From an uncultured Bacteroidales bacterium (GTDB taxonomy: Bacteria > Bacteroidota > Bacteroidia > Bacteroidales > UBA932): a DNA stretch of 6,109 nucleotides. Of the stretch, positions 6,064 to 6,109 are shown in pieces. Position numbers and translations under genes: made by a program. Where the stretch lies: positions 1 through 6,109 of the forward strand of contig CAMFRR010000064.1 of the NCBI GenBank assembly GCA_945982095.1, read 5' to 3'. The notes under the pieces are model-generated. The model searched no databases. It saw only the letters and a program-made list of their open reading frames with translations, and was not told the origin of the DNA. Within the stretch, counting starts at the first letter, position 1; each line of letters starts with the position of its first letter.

Positions 6064-6109
6064 CTGTCTCTTATACACATCTGACGCTGCCGACGACTCC
6101 TTACGTGTA
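6064..6109 (-). other. Nextera P5-side adapter with i5 index (not genomic)
   Basis: Positions 6064-6096 are the reverse complement of the Nextera read-1 transposase adapter, starting with the Tn5 mosaic end (6064-6082). The next eight bases CTCCTTAC (6097-6104) are the reverse complement of GTAAGGAG, which I recall as i5 index 505. GTGTA (6105-6109) begins the reverse complement of the P5 primer. This is adapter read-through retained at the contig end. Genomic sequence ends at 6063. Confidence 0.98.

Overview
The window is a short shotgun contig whose two ends are not genomic. Positions 1-44 and 6064-6109 are Illumina Nextera library adapters that still carry their 8-base index sequences, so the biological insert is about 45-6063. 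The insert looks like ordinary chromosome of a member of the Bacteroidota, most likely Bacteroidales. The reasons are the gene types (a Bacteroidota-style Wzi-family outer-membrane protein, an S9 dipeptidyl peptidase, a NadD with the Bacteroidota-like SGSFNP.HIGH start), starts that lack Shine-Dalgarno sequences but have A/T-rich leaders, and a TAnnTTTG-type promoter. The species cannot be named from this sequence alone.

Plus strand, left to right: the 3' part of an S9-family (DPP IV-like) serine peptidase gene (45-930); a 130-base intergenic region with a candidate Bacteroidota promoter and a 10-bp inverted repeat in the predicted leader; a complete SulP-family anion permease with a C-terminal STAS domain (1061-2791); and, 3 bases later, a complete GT4-type glycosyltransferase (2795-3892). 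The last two probably form one transcription unit.

Minus strand, from the right end inward: the last 29 codons of an unidentified gene (6062-5973), overlapping by ATGA with nadD, the nicotinate-nucleotide adenylyltransferase of NAD synthesis (5976-5368), and 20 bases later a Wzi-family outer-membrane beta-barrel protein with a signal peptide (5347-3854). These three appear to be co-transcribed.

The two units converge. The glycosyltransferase and wzi-like coding regions overlap tail to tail by 39 bases, and the best intrinsic terminator in the window, reading on the minus strand, lies inside the glycosyltransferase gene. The two mRNAs should therefore be complementary over roughly 120 bases. 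The glycosyltransferase and the Wzi-like protein both point to surface polysaccharide work, but no capsule locus is visible.

I see no mobile element, CRISPR array, tRNA, rRNA or previously undescribed defence or biosynthetic system. The points worth a second look are the adapter ends, which create false protein N-termini, the terminator within a coding region, the sulP leader structure, and the unidentified gene upstream of nadD.
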